Assembly: GCF_016907555.1 (NCBI RefSeq)
Contig: NZ_JAFBCE010000001.1
Coordinates: forward strand, 1,116,001-1,180,000
Origin: Microbacterium laevaniformans
GTDB taxonomy: Bacteria > Actinomycetota > Actinomycetes > Actinomycetales > Microbacteriaceae
Length of the DNA stretch: 64,000 bases
Direction: 5' to 3'
In this document: piece by piece, positions 56,860 to 64,000 of the stretch
Position numbering within the stretch: position 1 is the stretch's first letter
Layout of the letters: each line of letters starts with the position of its first letter
The notes under the pieces: generated by a model
Seen by the model: only the letters and a program-made list of their open reading frames with translations
Told to the model about the DNA's origin: nothing
Database searches by the model: none
Program-made: the position numbers and the translations under genes

Positions 56860-57938
56860 TCGGCGACCTCTTGATAGGCCGCGAACAGGAGGGACTCGTC
56901 CGGCGCCTGCAGAATGGTCGGCTTCGCGATGTCGTCGAGGACGATGAAGCGCAGCATCGCACCGCGCGTCTTCTTGTCGCGCTGCATGGTGGCCAGCAGC
57001 TGCTTCCACGCGCCCGCGCGATACGAGGTCGGCAGTCCCAGCAGTTCGAGGATGCGGCGGTGGCGCGCGGCGGCATCGTCGGACAGTCGGCCGGCCAGTC
57101 GTGAGAGCTCGGCGGCGAAGAGCATGCCGATCGAGATCGCCGCGCCGTGGCGCCACTGGTACCGCTCGGCGTGCTCGATCGCGTGGCCGAGCGTGTGTCC
57201 ATAGTTCAGCACTTCGCGTAGCCCGGCTTCGCGGAGGTCCTCGCCGACGACGCGCGCCTTCATCTCGATCGCCAGCTCGATACAGCGTCGGAACGCCGGG
57301 GACTGCGGATCGACGGCGGCGTCGGGATCCGCCTCGATGAGATCGAGGATCTCCGGGTACCAGATGAAGCCGGCCTTGACGACTTCGGCGAATCCGGCGA
57401 CCCGTTCGTTGCGACTGAGGGTATCGAGCTGTGTCAGGTCGCAGATGACGGCGCGCGGCGGCCAGAAGGCGCCGACGAGATTCTTGCCCTCCGCCGTGTT
57501 GATGCCGGTCTTGCCGCCGACGGCGGCATCGACCATGCCGAGCACCGTCGTGGGCACCTGCACCACCGCGACGCCGCGCAGCCACGTCGCCGCGACGAAG
57601 CCCGCCAGGTCGGTCACGGCTCCGCCGCCGAACCCGACGACGGCGTCGGTGCGCGTGAAGTCGGCCTGGCCCATGACCTGCCAGCAGAAGGCCGCCACCT
57701 CGACGCGCTTGCCCTGCTCGGCATCCGGAACCTCGGCGAGCAGCACCTGACGCTCCCCCGACGCGAGCAGCAGCTCGCGCAGCTCGGTCGCCTGAGCCGA
57801 CAGCGTCGGCGGATGCACCACGAGCACCTTCTGCGCCGCCGCGGGCAGCGCCGCGCCGACCGCATCGAGGATTCCCCGGCCGATCGTGATGTCGTAGGGC
57901 TGGTCGCCGGCGACGCTGATGACGGTGGTCTCGGTCAT
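56856..57938 (-). CDS. aroB: 3-dehydroquinate synthase
   Basis: Second shikimate step, DAHP to 3-dehydroquinate, NAD and zinc dependent. The 360 residues include GFGGGAVTDLAGFVAATWLRG, VPTTVLGMVDAAVGGKTGIN and the zinc ligands around LNYGHTLGHAIEH. It overlaps aroK by 4 nt. Confidence 0.98.
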   Translation of the reverse strand: MTETTVISVAGDQPYDITIGRGILDAVGAALPAAAQKVLVVHPPTLSAQATELRELLLASGERQVLLAEVPDAEQGKRVEVAAFCWQVMGQADFTRTDAVVGFGGGAVTDLAGFVAATWLRGVAVVQVPTTVLGMVDAAVGGKTGINTAEGKNLVGAFWPPRAVICDLTQLDTLSRNERVAGFAEVVKAGFIWYPEILDLIEADPDAAVDPQSPAFRRCIELAIEMKARVVGEDLREAGLREVLNYGHTLGHAIEHAERYQWRHGAAISIGMLFAAELSRLAGRLSDDAAARHRRILELLGLPTSYRAGAWKQLLATMQRDKKTRGAMLRFIVLDDIAKPTILQAPDESLLFAAYQEVAE

Positions 57939-58474
57939 TCCTGTGCTCCTCGCGCGTGATCGTCACCGGGCAGCTCCGCCTCGATCCACGCCGCGAGGGC
58001 GTCGACCGTGTCTTGCAGAGGACCGGCGGACGTGTCGAAGCTCACCTGGGCGAGCCGTTCGTAGAGGGGGCGCCGTGCGGCGTAGATCTCCTGCCAGCGC
58101 TCGACGGCGTCGCCCTCCTGCAGGAGGGGGCGCGCGCCGCCGCGGATGCGTGCGGCCACATTGTGCGGCGCGACGGTCAGGAGCACGACGCGGTGACCGG
58201 CGAGCGCGGTTTGAGTGCCGGGGTGCAGCACGGCTCCCCCGCCGAGTGCGACGATGCCGCCCCTCTTGAGCGCGTCGGCCACAGCCTCGCGTTCCAGCTC
58301 GCGGAAGTGCGCCTCGCCGTGCGCGGCGAAGATGGCGTCGATCGGGCCGTGCTCACGAGCGATCACGGCGTCGCTGTCGGTGAACGGCAGGCCGAGGCGT
58401 TTGGCCACGCGCTTGCCGACGCTCGTCTTCCCGGCCCCCATCGGGCCGATGAGGACGATCGCAGGGCTCGTCAT
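57935..58474 (-). CDS. aroK: Shikimate kinase
   Basis: Phosphorylates shikimate at O3. The 179 residues have P-loop [15 protein letters not shown], the shikimate-binding [11 protein letters not shown] and FRELEREA, and [14 protein letters not shown]. Overlaps aroC by 4 nt. Confidence 0.97.
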   Translation of the reverse strand: MTSPAIVLIGPMGAGKTSVGKRVAKRLGLPFTDSDAVIAREHGPIDAIFAAHGEAHFRELEREAVADALKRGGIVALGGGAVLHPGTQTALAGHRVVLLTVAPHNVAARIRGGARPLLQEGDAVERWQEIYAARRPLYERLAQVSFDTSAGPLQDTVDALAAWIEAELPGDDHARGAQE

Positions 58475-59682
58475 CCGAGGGCGTCGTCGCTGTCCGAGGC
58501 CGTCTGCAGGGTCTCGGGGATCGCGGAGAGGTAGCTGCGGAGATTACGAGCCGTCTCGGCGACGCTGTCGCCGCCGAACTTCTCCAGCACCGCTTCGGCG
58601 AGCACGATCGCGACCATGGCCTCGGCCACCACGCCCGCGGCGGGCACGGCGCAGACGTCGGAGCGCTGATGGTGCGCGGTGGCGGCCTCGCCCGTCGTGA
58701 CGTCGATGGTCCGAAGCGCGTGCGGCACGGTCGCTATCGGCTTCATGCCGGCGCGCACGCGCAGCACCGTCCCGGTGGACATTCCACCCTCGGTGCCGCC
58801 GGCCTTGTCGGAGGAGCGCGTGATGCCCTCGGATGCCGCGAACAGCTCGTCGTGAGCCGCCGAACCCCGTCGGCGTGTGGTCTCGAAGCCGTCGCCGACC
58901 TCCACGCCCTTGATGGCCTGGATGCTCATCAGTGCCTGTGCCAGCTTGCCGTCGAGGCGGCGGTCCCACTGCACATGGGAGCCCAGACCGGGCGGAAGAC
59001 CGTAGGCGAGGACCTCGACGATGCCGCCCAGGGTGTCGCCGTCCTTCTTCGCGGCATCCACCTCGGCGACCATGGCCGCAGACGTCGCGGGATCGAAGCA
59101 CCGCAGCGGATCAGCGTCGAGCGCGGCGACGTCGTCCGGAGTCGGAAGGGCAGCGCCTGCGGGCACGTGAACGGGGCCGATCGACAGCGTGTGGCTGACG
59201 AGGCGGATGCCGAGCTCACCAAGGAAAGAGCGGGCGATCGCACCCAGAGCCACACGCGCCGCGGTCTCGCGAGCACTCGCGCGTTCGAGGATCGGACGCG
59301 CCTCGTCGAACCCGTACTTCTGCATGCCGACCAGGTCGGCGTGGCCCGGGCGGGGGCGGGTGAGCGCGGCGCCGCGGCCGCGAGACATCTCGGTCATCTC
59401 GACCGGTTCGGCGCTCATGACCTCGGTCCACTTGGGCCACTCGGTGTTGCCGATGCGCAGCGCGATCGGGCTGCCCATGCTGAGCCCGTGTCGGACGCCG
59501 GCGGAGATCGTCAGTTCGTCCTCTTCGAACTTCATCCGCGAGCCGCGGCCGTAGCCGAGCTTGCGCCGCGCGAGATCCGCCTGGATCGCGGCGCGGGAGA
59601 CGGGGACGCCGGCGGGCAGTCCCTCCATGAAGGCGACGAGTTCGGGGCCGTGCGATTCGCCGGCCGTGAGCACGCGGAGCAT
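58471..59682 (-). CDS. aroC: Chorismate synthase
   Basis: FMN-dependent elimination of EPSP to chorismate. The 403 residues carry all three family signatures: [16 protein letters not shown], the RPGHADLVG segment and the C-terminal [17 protein letters not shown]. The ATG at 59682 gives the typical [12 protein letters not shown] start. It lies 4 nt after aroE. Confidence 0.98.
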   Translation of the reverse strand: MLRVLTAGESHGPELVAFMEGLPAGVPVSRAAIQADLARRKLGYGRGSRMKFEEDELTISAGVRHGLSMGSPIALRIGNTEWPKWTEVMSAEPVEMTEMSRGRGAALTRPRPGHADLVGMQKYGFDEARPILERASARETAARVALGAIARSFLGELGIRLVSHTLSIGPVHVPAGAALPTPDDVAALDADPLRCFDPATSAAMVAEVDAAKKDGDTLGGIVEVLAYGLPPGLGSHVQWDRRLDGKLAQALMSIQAIKGVEVGDGFETTRRRGSAAHDELFAASEGITRSSDKAGGTEGGMSTGTVLRVRAGMKPIATVPHALRTIDVTTGEAATAHHQRSDVCAVPAAGVVAEAMVAIVLAEAVLEKFGGDSVAETARNLRSYLSAIPETLQTASDSDDALG

Positions 59683-59686
59683 TCGC

Positions 59687-60544
59687 CTAGTCTCCCATGA
59701 GCGCGCGGGCCATGATGTCCACGACGGCACCCTCATCGGGCAGTGGCTCGTCGACGTCGCCCGTTCGGAACGCGCGGATCTGCAGGACGGCCTGTCGCAC
59801 CAGCATGCCGAGGCCGTTGACGGCGGGAGCACCCGCCGCCTGCCATGCGACGGCCAGCGGGGTCGGCCAGTGGCCGTACACGACGTCGTAGAGCAGCCCC
59901 CCGTCGGACGCGATCCGTCGGGAGGTGTCGTCCGGCAGCGCGGCGCCGCCGGGCAGGGTGGAGACGGTGAGCGGGACGGATGCCGGCGCCACCGTGTCCG
60001 GCGCCGCGATCGAGACGGCGACCGACAGACGCTCCCCCAGCTCGGCGAGGGCATGAGCCGCGTCGGGGCGTCGCGCGACCACCTCGACCGTGCGCGCGCC
60101 GAGCTGCGCGAGCGCGACGAGCGCCGACGTCGCCGTCGCCCCCGCGCCGACGATGCGGCCGGTCTCGATCGCATCGAGACCATGGGCTCGCACGTCGCCG
60201 ACGATTCCGCCGACATCCGTGTTGAAGCCGCGCCACTGCCCGCCCACGCGGACGAGCGTGTTGACGGCGCCGGTGAGCTCGGCCGTGCGATCGCGGTGCG
60301 TCGCGGCGGCGAAGGCCTCGGTCTTCAGCGGGAACGTCAGCGAGAGGCCCCGAAACGCCGCACCCAGGCCGCCCAGCTCGCGCGAGAAGTCGGCCGCTGC
60401 GACTCGTCGGCGTCCATAGCTCCAGTCCCATCCCAGCGCGGCGTACGCCGCGGCGTGGATCCGGGGCGAGAGGCTGTGAGCGATCGGGTCGCCCCACACC
60501 TCCAGGAGCGATCCGGTCGGGACCTCAGCAGTCGGCACTGTCAT
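59687..60544 (-). CDS. aroE: Shikimate dehydrogenase
   Basis: NADPH reduction of 3-dehydroshikimate. The 285 residues have the substrate site [15 protein letters not shown], the catalytic Lys in [13 protein letters not shown], and [11 protein letters not shown]. The nucleotide loop reads [15 protein letters not shown]. The ATG at 60544 overlaps the mltG end by 20 nt. Confidence 0.95.
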   Translation of the reverse strand: MTVPTAEVPTGSLLEVWGDPIAHSLSPRIHAAAYAALGWDWSYGRRRVAAADFSRELGGLGAAFRGLSLTFPLKTEAFAAATHRDRTAELTGAVNTLVRVGGQWRGFNTDVGGIVGDVRAHGLDAIETGRIVGAGATATSALVALAQLGARTVEVVARRPDAAHALAELGERLSVAVSIAAPDTVAPASVPLTVSTLPGGAALPDDTSRRIASDGGLLYDVVYGHWPTPLAVAWQAAGAPAVNGLGMLVRQAVLQIRAFRTGDVDEPLPDEGAVVDIMARALMGD

Positions 60545-61988
60545 TGGCGGCGCACCACTGCTGCCACTGCGCCACGGCCTTCTCGTGCTCGGCATACGTG
60601 GTGCTGAAGATCGTCTCGCCGGTGTCGAGGTTGACCGTCACGAAGTACAGCCACGGCCCGTCTGCCGGATGCATCGCCGCGTCGATGGCCAGGTCGCCGG
60701 GGTTGGCGATCGGCCCGATCGGCAGACCCGGGTGCAGATACGTGTTCCACGGGTTGTCGTTGGCGAGGGCTTCTGCCGAGGAGCTGGCCGTGCCCTTGTT
60801 GATCTCGTTGTAGCCGTACTGCGCCGTCGAGTCCATCTGCAGCAGGCCGTGGGTCTCCTCGTTGTTGGGATCGAGGCGGTTCTCGATCACTCGGGACACC
60901 TTGTAGAAGTCGGCTGTGAATCGTGCCTCGCGCTGGATGATCGACGCGACGGTGAGGATGCGCTCGCGCTGGTCGGTCGGCACGCCGGCCTTGTCGAGAG
61001 AGGCCACCGTGCGATCGACCAGCGTCTTGATGACCTGCTGCGCCGTCCTCCCGGGATCGAACGTATAGGTCGCCGGGAACAGCCAGCCCTCGAGCGTCGT
61101 CGCGCTGACGCCGTACTGCGAGGGATCGGCGACCGCCGACTGCAGATCGGCGAGCGGGATGCCGGTTCCGTCGGCGAGTCGCGTCAGGGTCGAGCCCATG
61201 GTCAAGCCCTCGGGCAGCTGCGCGGTGTTCTCGCGTCGGCTGCTGGGGTCTTCCAGAGCCTTCAGGGCCGCCGCGGACGACATCTTCTGCTTGAGCGTGT
61301 ACACGCCCGGTTGGAAGTCCGGGTTCTGGCCGGTCTTGATCAAGTAGTCGTAGAAGGCGGTGTCCGTCTTCGTGACGCCCGCCTGGAACAGCGACGTCGA
61401 GATCGTCGATCCGGTGTCGCCCGTGACGATCGTCACCGTCGCGTCGCCCTCGGCGATGCCGTCCTCGTAGTCCTTGGGTTCTTCCCACCCCATGAACGCG
61501 CGGATCTTGTCCTCGTAGGTGTTCCAGACGTAGAAGCCGCCCCCCACGATGCCGCCGAGGATTGCGAGGATCACCCCGAAGATCACCCAGCCCGCGATGC
61601 GGCTCTTGCGGCGATCGCGGTCGTGGCTCTTGCCGCGCCCGCGATCGGAGTGCGAGTCCCCGCTGAAGAGCGCGTCGACCTGCTGATGCACCGGAACGGC
61701 CTCGGCCTCTGGCGACGCCGGTGCCGGTGGCGCTGCCGCGGCGGTCTCGGGGCGGGGATCCGCGGTCTCGTCCGCGGCGCGCGCGGAGATCGGTGCTGCG
61801 ATCGGTGCGCTCTGCGGCGACGGCGGGGTCTCTGACGCGGCGTTCGCCGCCGCGGCCGCCTCCCGAGCGGCGCGGCGCGATGGCGGCACGGATGCCGCGC
61901 CACCGGATGACGGCGCCTGCGTGCGCGGGGTCGGCAGCTTGCTGAACAGGTCCGCGAACTCGTCGTCGTTCGGCGGGGTGTCAGACAT
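60525..61988 (-). CDS. mltG: Endolytic transglycosylase MltG (YceG-like)
   Basis: Membrane-bound enzyme that cuts nascent peptidoglycan strands and sets glycan length. The 487 residues have a long disordered, Ala/Pro-rich cytoplasmic N-terminus (1-about 135), one membrane helix (AGWVIFGVILAILGGIVGGG), a LysM-like region and the YceG catalytic domain with the essential Glu in VASIIQREARF and LLQMDSTAQYG. It overlaps ruvX by one base. Confidence 0.95.
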   Translation of the reverse strand: MSDTPPNDDEFADLFSKLPTPRTQAPSSGGAASVPPSRRAAREAAAAANAASETPPSPQSAPIAAPISARAADETADPRPETAAAAPPAPASPEAEAVPVHQQVDALFSGDSHSDRGRGKSHDRDRRKSRIAGWVIFGVILAILGGIVGGGFYVWNTYEDKIRAFMGWEEPKDYEDGIAEGDATVTIVTGDTGSTISTSLFQAGVTKTDTAFYDYLIKTGQNPDFQPGVYTLKQKMSSAAALKALEDPSSRRENTAQLPEGLTMGSTLTRLADGTGIPLADLQSAVADPSQYGVSATTLEGWLFPATYTFDPGRTAQQVIKTLVDRTVASLDKAGVPTDQRERILTVASIIQREARFTADFYKVSRVIENRLDPNNEETHGLLQMDSTAQYGYNEINKGTASSSAEALANDNPWNTYLHPGLPIGPIANPGDLAIDAAMHPADGPWLYFVTVNLDTGETIFSTTYAEHEKAVAQWQQWCAANDSADC

Positions 61989-62461
61989 CAGGCGGGCTCC
62001 TGCGGGTCGGGCAATACGGCACCGGCGGGGGCACCGGTGCTCTTCTCGACGTCGATCGCCTGCTGCAGCAGGACGACGGCGGCGACTTGGTCGACAATCC
62101 TACGAGACGAACGCTGGGAGCGTCCGGCATCGCGCAGCGCCGCGTGCGCGCTCACCGTGCTGAGGCGCTCATCGACGAGGCGCACCTCCAGTCCGGATGC
62201 CGCGCGCACCTCCCTCGCGAAGGCGCGGGCATCGTCGGTGGACGCGGTCTCTCCACCGGACAGGCTGATCGGCAACCCGACGAGCAGTTCCATCGCGGAG
62301 TATTCCTCGGCGAGCTGCGCGATGTGCGCGGCCGCGGCATCCGTTCGCGCAACCGTCTCGACGGGAACGGCGAGCAGTCCGTCGCGATCGCACCGGGCGA
62401 CCCCGATCCGCGCCTTGCCGACGTCGATCCCGAGGCGCACGCCCGGTCGGAAGCCGCTCAC
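61988..62461 (-). CDS. ruvX: Putative pre-16S rRNA nuclease / Holliday junction resolvase-like YqgF
   Basis: RNase H-fold nuclease; YqgF matures the 16S rRNA 5' end in E. coli. The 157 residues show the catalytic Asp in LGIDVGKARIGVA, LLVGLPISLSG, VRLVDERLSTVSA and VDQVAAVVLLQ. GTG start overlapping the alaS stop by 4 nt. Confidence 0.95.
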   Translation of the reverse strand: MSGFRPGVRLGIDVGKARIGVARCDRDGLLAVPVETVARTDAAAAHIAQLAEEYSAMELLVGLPISLSGGETASTDDARAFAREVRAASGLEVRLVDERLSTVSAHAALRDAGRSQRSSRRIVDQVAAVVLLQQAIDVEKSTGAPAGAVLPDPQEPA

Positions 62462-64000
62462 GCGCCGGGTGTCTCCAGTGCGCGCGTCACCGCTGCGAGC
62501 GCGTGCGGGAGGGCATCCGGATCGGTTCCGCCGCCCTGGGCCACGTCGTCACGTCCGCCGCCGCCGCCGCCGAGCACGGCTGCGGCGTTCTTCGCGAGCA
62601 CGCCCGCCTTCGCTCCCGCCGCGCGGGCAGCGTCGTCGGTGGCGACGATGACGACGGGCCGGCCGCCGACGACGGCGCCGAGGGCGACGACGGCACCGGC
62701 GCCCACGCGCTCGCGCACCTGCAGGGCCAACGTGCGCACATCGTCCGCCGACGCCGCGACACCCAGCGACTGGGCGACGAGGCGGAACGCGCCGGTCGCC
62801 TGCGCCGACCCGGCCAGTTCCGGCAGCCGGCTCTCCAGAGCTTTGGCCTCGAACTGGGCGATGCGCTTCTCAGCGGCCTTCAGGCTCGCGGCGAGATCGG
62901 CGACGCGGCTCGCGAGCTGGTCTTTGGGCGTCTTCAGCGAGGTCGACAACTGCGAGACGATGGCACGCTCGGCAGCGAGCTCCCGGAAGGCGTCCAGACC
63001 GACGAGAGCTTCCACGCGTCGCGTGGAGGCGCCCACGGACGACTCCCCGACGAGGTTGATGAGGCCGATCTCCGCACTGGAGTTCACATGTGTGCCGCCG
63101 CACAGTTCGCGCGACCAGGGCCCGCCGATGTCGACCATCCGCACCGTGTCGCCGTACTTCTCGCCGAACAGCGCCATCGCGCCGGCCGCCTTGGCCTCAT
63201 CGAGCGGAAGCACGCGCGTGGTCACCTGCAGGTTGTCGCGCACGGCGTTGTTCGCGATCTCCTCGATCTCCGACTTGGTCGCCTCCGACAGGGTCTGACC
63301 CCAGGAGAAGTCGAACCGCATGTAGCCGGCGCGGTTGAGCGATCCGGCCTGCGTGGCCGACTTTCCGAGCGTGTCGCGCAGGGCCGCGTGCACGAGGTGG
63401 GTCGCCGAATGCGCCTGCTGTGCCGCGCGGCGGTTGACGGCATCCACGACGCTCGTCGCGGGCTGGCCCACGCCGACCTCGCCCGAGGTCACCTCGACCG
63501 TGTGGCTGACCAGCCCCGGCACCGGGCGCTGCACGTCCAGGACCTCGAGTTCGTAGCCGGGACCCACGATCACACCCTTGTCGGCCACCTGACCGCCGCT
63601 CTCGGCGTACAGCGAGGTCTCGGCGAGGATCACCTCCGCGATCTGCCCCTGCACCGCCCGCTGTGCGGGGGCACCGTCGACGAGGAGTCCGAGGACGGTC
63701 GACTCGGTCTCCCAATCGGTGTAGCCGGTGAAGACGGTCTCGCCCTTCGCGCGGAAGTCGCGGTAGACGCTGGTGTCGGCCAGTTGGCGCTTGCGCGAGC
63801 GCGCGTCGGCCTTCGCACGAGCGCGCTGCTCATGCATCAGGGTGTCGAACGCATCGCGGTCGACGGTGAGCCCCGCCTCCTCGACGATCTCCATCGTGAG
63901 GTCGATGGGGAAGCCGTACGTGTCGTGGAGCAGGAACGCCTCTGCGCCGCCGATCGAGGTGGTCCCGGCATCCTTGGCCGCCGCGATGGACGCGTCGAGG
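62458..64000 (-). CDS. alaS: Alanyl-tRNA synthetase, C-terminal part (cut by window edge)
   Basis: About 513 C-terminal residues of AlaRS. Visible: the end of the tRNA-recognition domain (AEAFLLHDTYGFPIDLTMEI), the editing domain with zinc ligands in QAHSATHLVHAAL and ELCGGTHVNSSAEIG, a coiled coil (about 330-370 of this part), and the C-Ala domain with the Gly-rich end (GGGGGGRDDVAQGGG). The catalytic domain lies right of the window. Confidence 0.97.
   Translation of the reverse strand, partial: LDASIAAAKDAGTTSIGGAEAFLLHDTYGFPIDLTMEIVEEAGLTVDRDAFDTLMHEQRARAKADARSRKRQLADTSVYRDFRAKGETVFTGYTDWETESTVLGLLVDGAPAQRAVQGQIAEVILAETSLYAESGGQVADKGVIVGPGYELEVLDVQRPVPGLVSHTVEVTSGEVGVGQPATSVVDAVNRRAAQQAHSATHLVHAALRDTLGKSATQAGSLNRAGYMRFDFSWGQTLSEATKSEIEEIANNAVRDNLQVTTRVLPLDEAKAAGAMALFGEKYGDTVRMVDIGGPWSRELCGGTHVNSSAEIGLINLVGESSVGASTRRVEALVGLDAFRELAAERAIVSQLSTSLKTPKDQLASRVADLAASLKAAEKRIAQFEAKALESRLPELAGSAQATGAFRLVAQSLGVAASADDVRTLALQVRERVGAGAVVALGAVVGGRPVVIVATDDAARAAGAKAGVLAKNAAAVLGGGGGGRDDVAQGGGTDPDALPHALAAVTRALETPGA

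Overview
The window is high-GC actinobacterial chromosome, most like Microbacterium or a close Microbacteriaceae relative. This rests on gene order (alaS-ruvX-mltG-aroECKB-aroQ-efp-nusB, then pyrR-pyrB-pyrC-carA-carB-pyrF-gmk-rpoZ-metK-priA-fmt-rsmB-rpe-hisE-hisG-hisF-hisI-trp-lgt-gltB), on very high third-position GC, and on actinobacterium-only families: MihF, degenerate PriA, HGxxPAAW protein, Trp_oprn_chp membrane protein, and DUF222/HNH. Nearly all core genes lie on the minus strand and are coupled by ATGA/GTGA overlaps. No tRNA, rRNA or CRISPR was seen.

Core left part (1-25.7 kb, minus strand): start of gltB, lgt, trpA-trpB-trpC with two small membrane proteins, hisI-hisF-hisG-hisE, rpe, rsmB, fmt, priA, metK, rpoZ, a MihF-guanylate kinase fusion, and the complete pyrimidine operon pyrR-pyrB-pyrC-(PH-like membrane gene)-carA-carB-pyrF. 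A PyrR-binding RNA motif lies just before pyrR. Core right part (52.6-64 kb, minus strand): nusB, efp, a 3-hydroxyacyl-CoA dehydrogenase/TetR pair with a palindromic operator, a lipoprotein, aroQ, GNAT, aroB, aroK, aroC, aroE, mltG, ruvX and the 3' part of alaS.

Between them is a 22.4-kb integrative element (about 27066-49437) inserted into a DUF222/HNH endonuclease gene. The two gene halves (25840-27065 and 49438-49621) rejoin in frame to 469 codons. Joining the element ends gives a 54-bp imperfect palindrome, as expected of a serine-integrase attP. The right half of the element is an actinomycete integrative and conjugative element (AICE) backbone: HD-domain protein, Nudix hydrolase, XRE regulator, SCO3933-like protein, FtsK/TraB translocase, RepSA-like initiator, small unknowns and the serine integrase.

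The left half of the element is a RiPP gene cluster of the daptide type: two 51-53 residue precursors sharing LQELEALEAPG or MQELEALEAPG and ending in Thr, a fused methyltransferase-aminotransferase, an Fe-ADH-fold dehydrogenase, an ABC transporter and an M50 intramembrane protease. It is extended by a class III LanKC-like enzyme, a family 2 glycosyltransferase and a GPP34 (GOLPH3-like) protein. The daptide model is that a C-terminal Thr is oxidatively decarboxylated, transaminated and N,N-dimethylated. The first modification gene (mpaB position) is split by a 1093-bp IS481-family insertion at a GCTAGA target, so the cluster may now be silent. The combination of fused tailoring enzyme, LanKC without a Cys-containing substrate, GT2/GPP34 and carriage on a serine-integrase AICE is the most novel content of the window. 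Beyond the element, an MBL-Rieske protein and a membrane-anchored esterase separate it from nusB.
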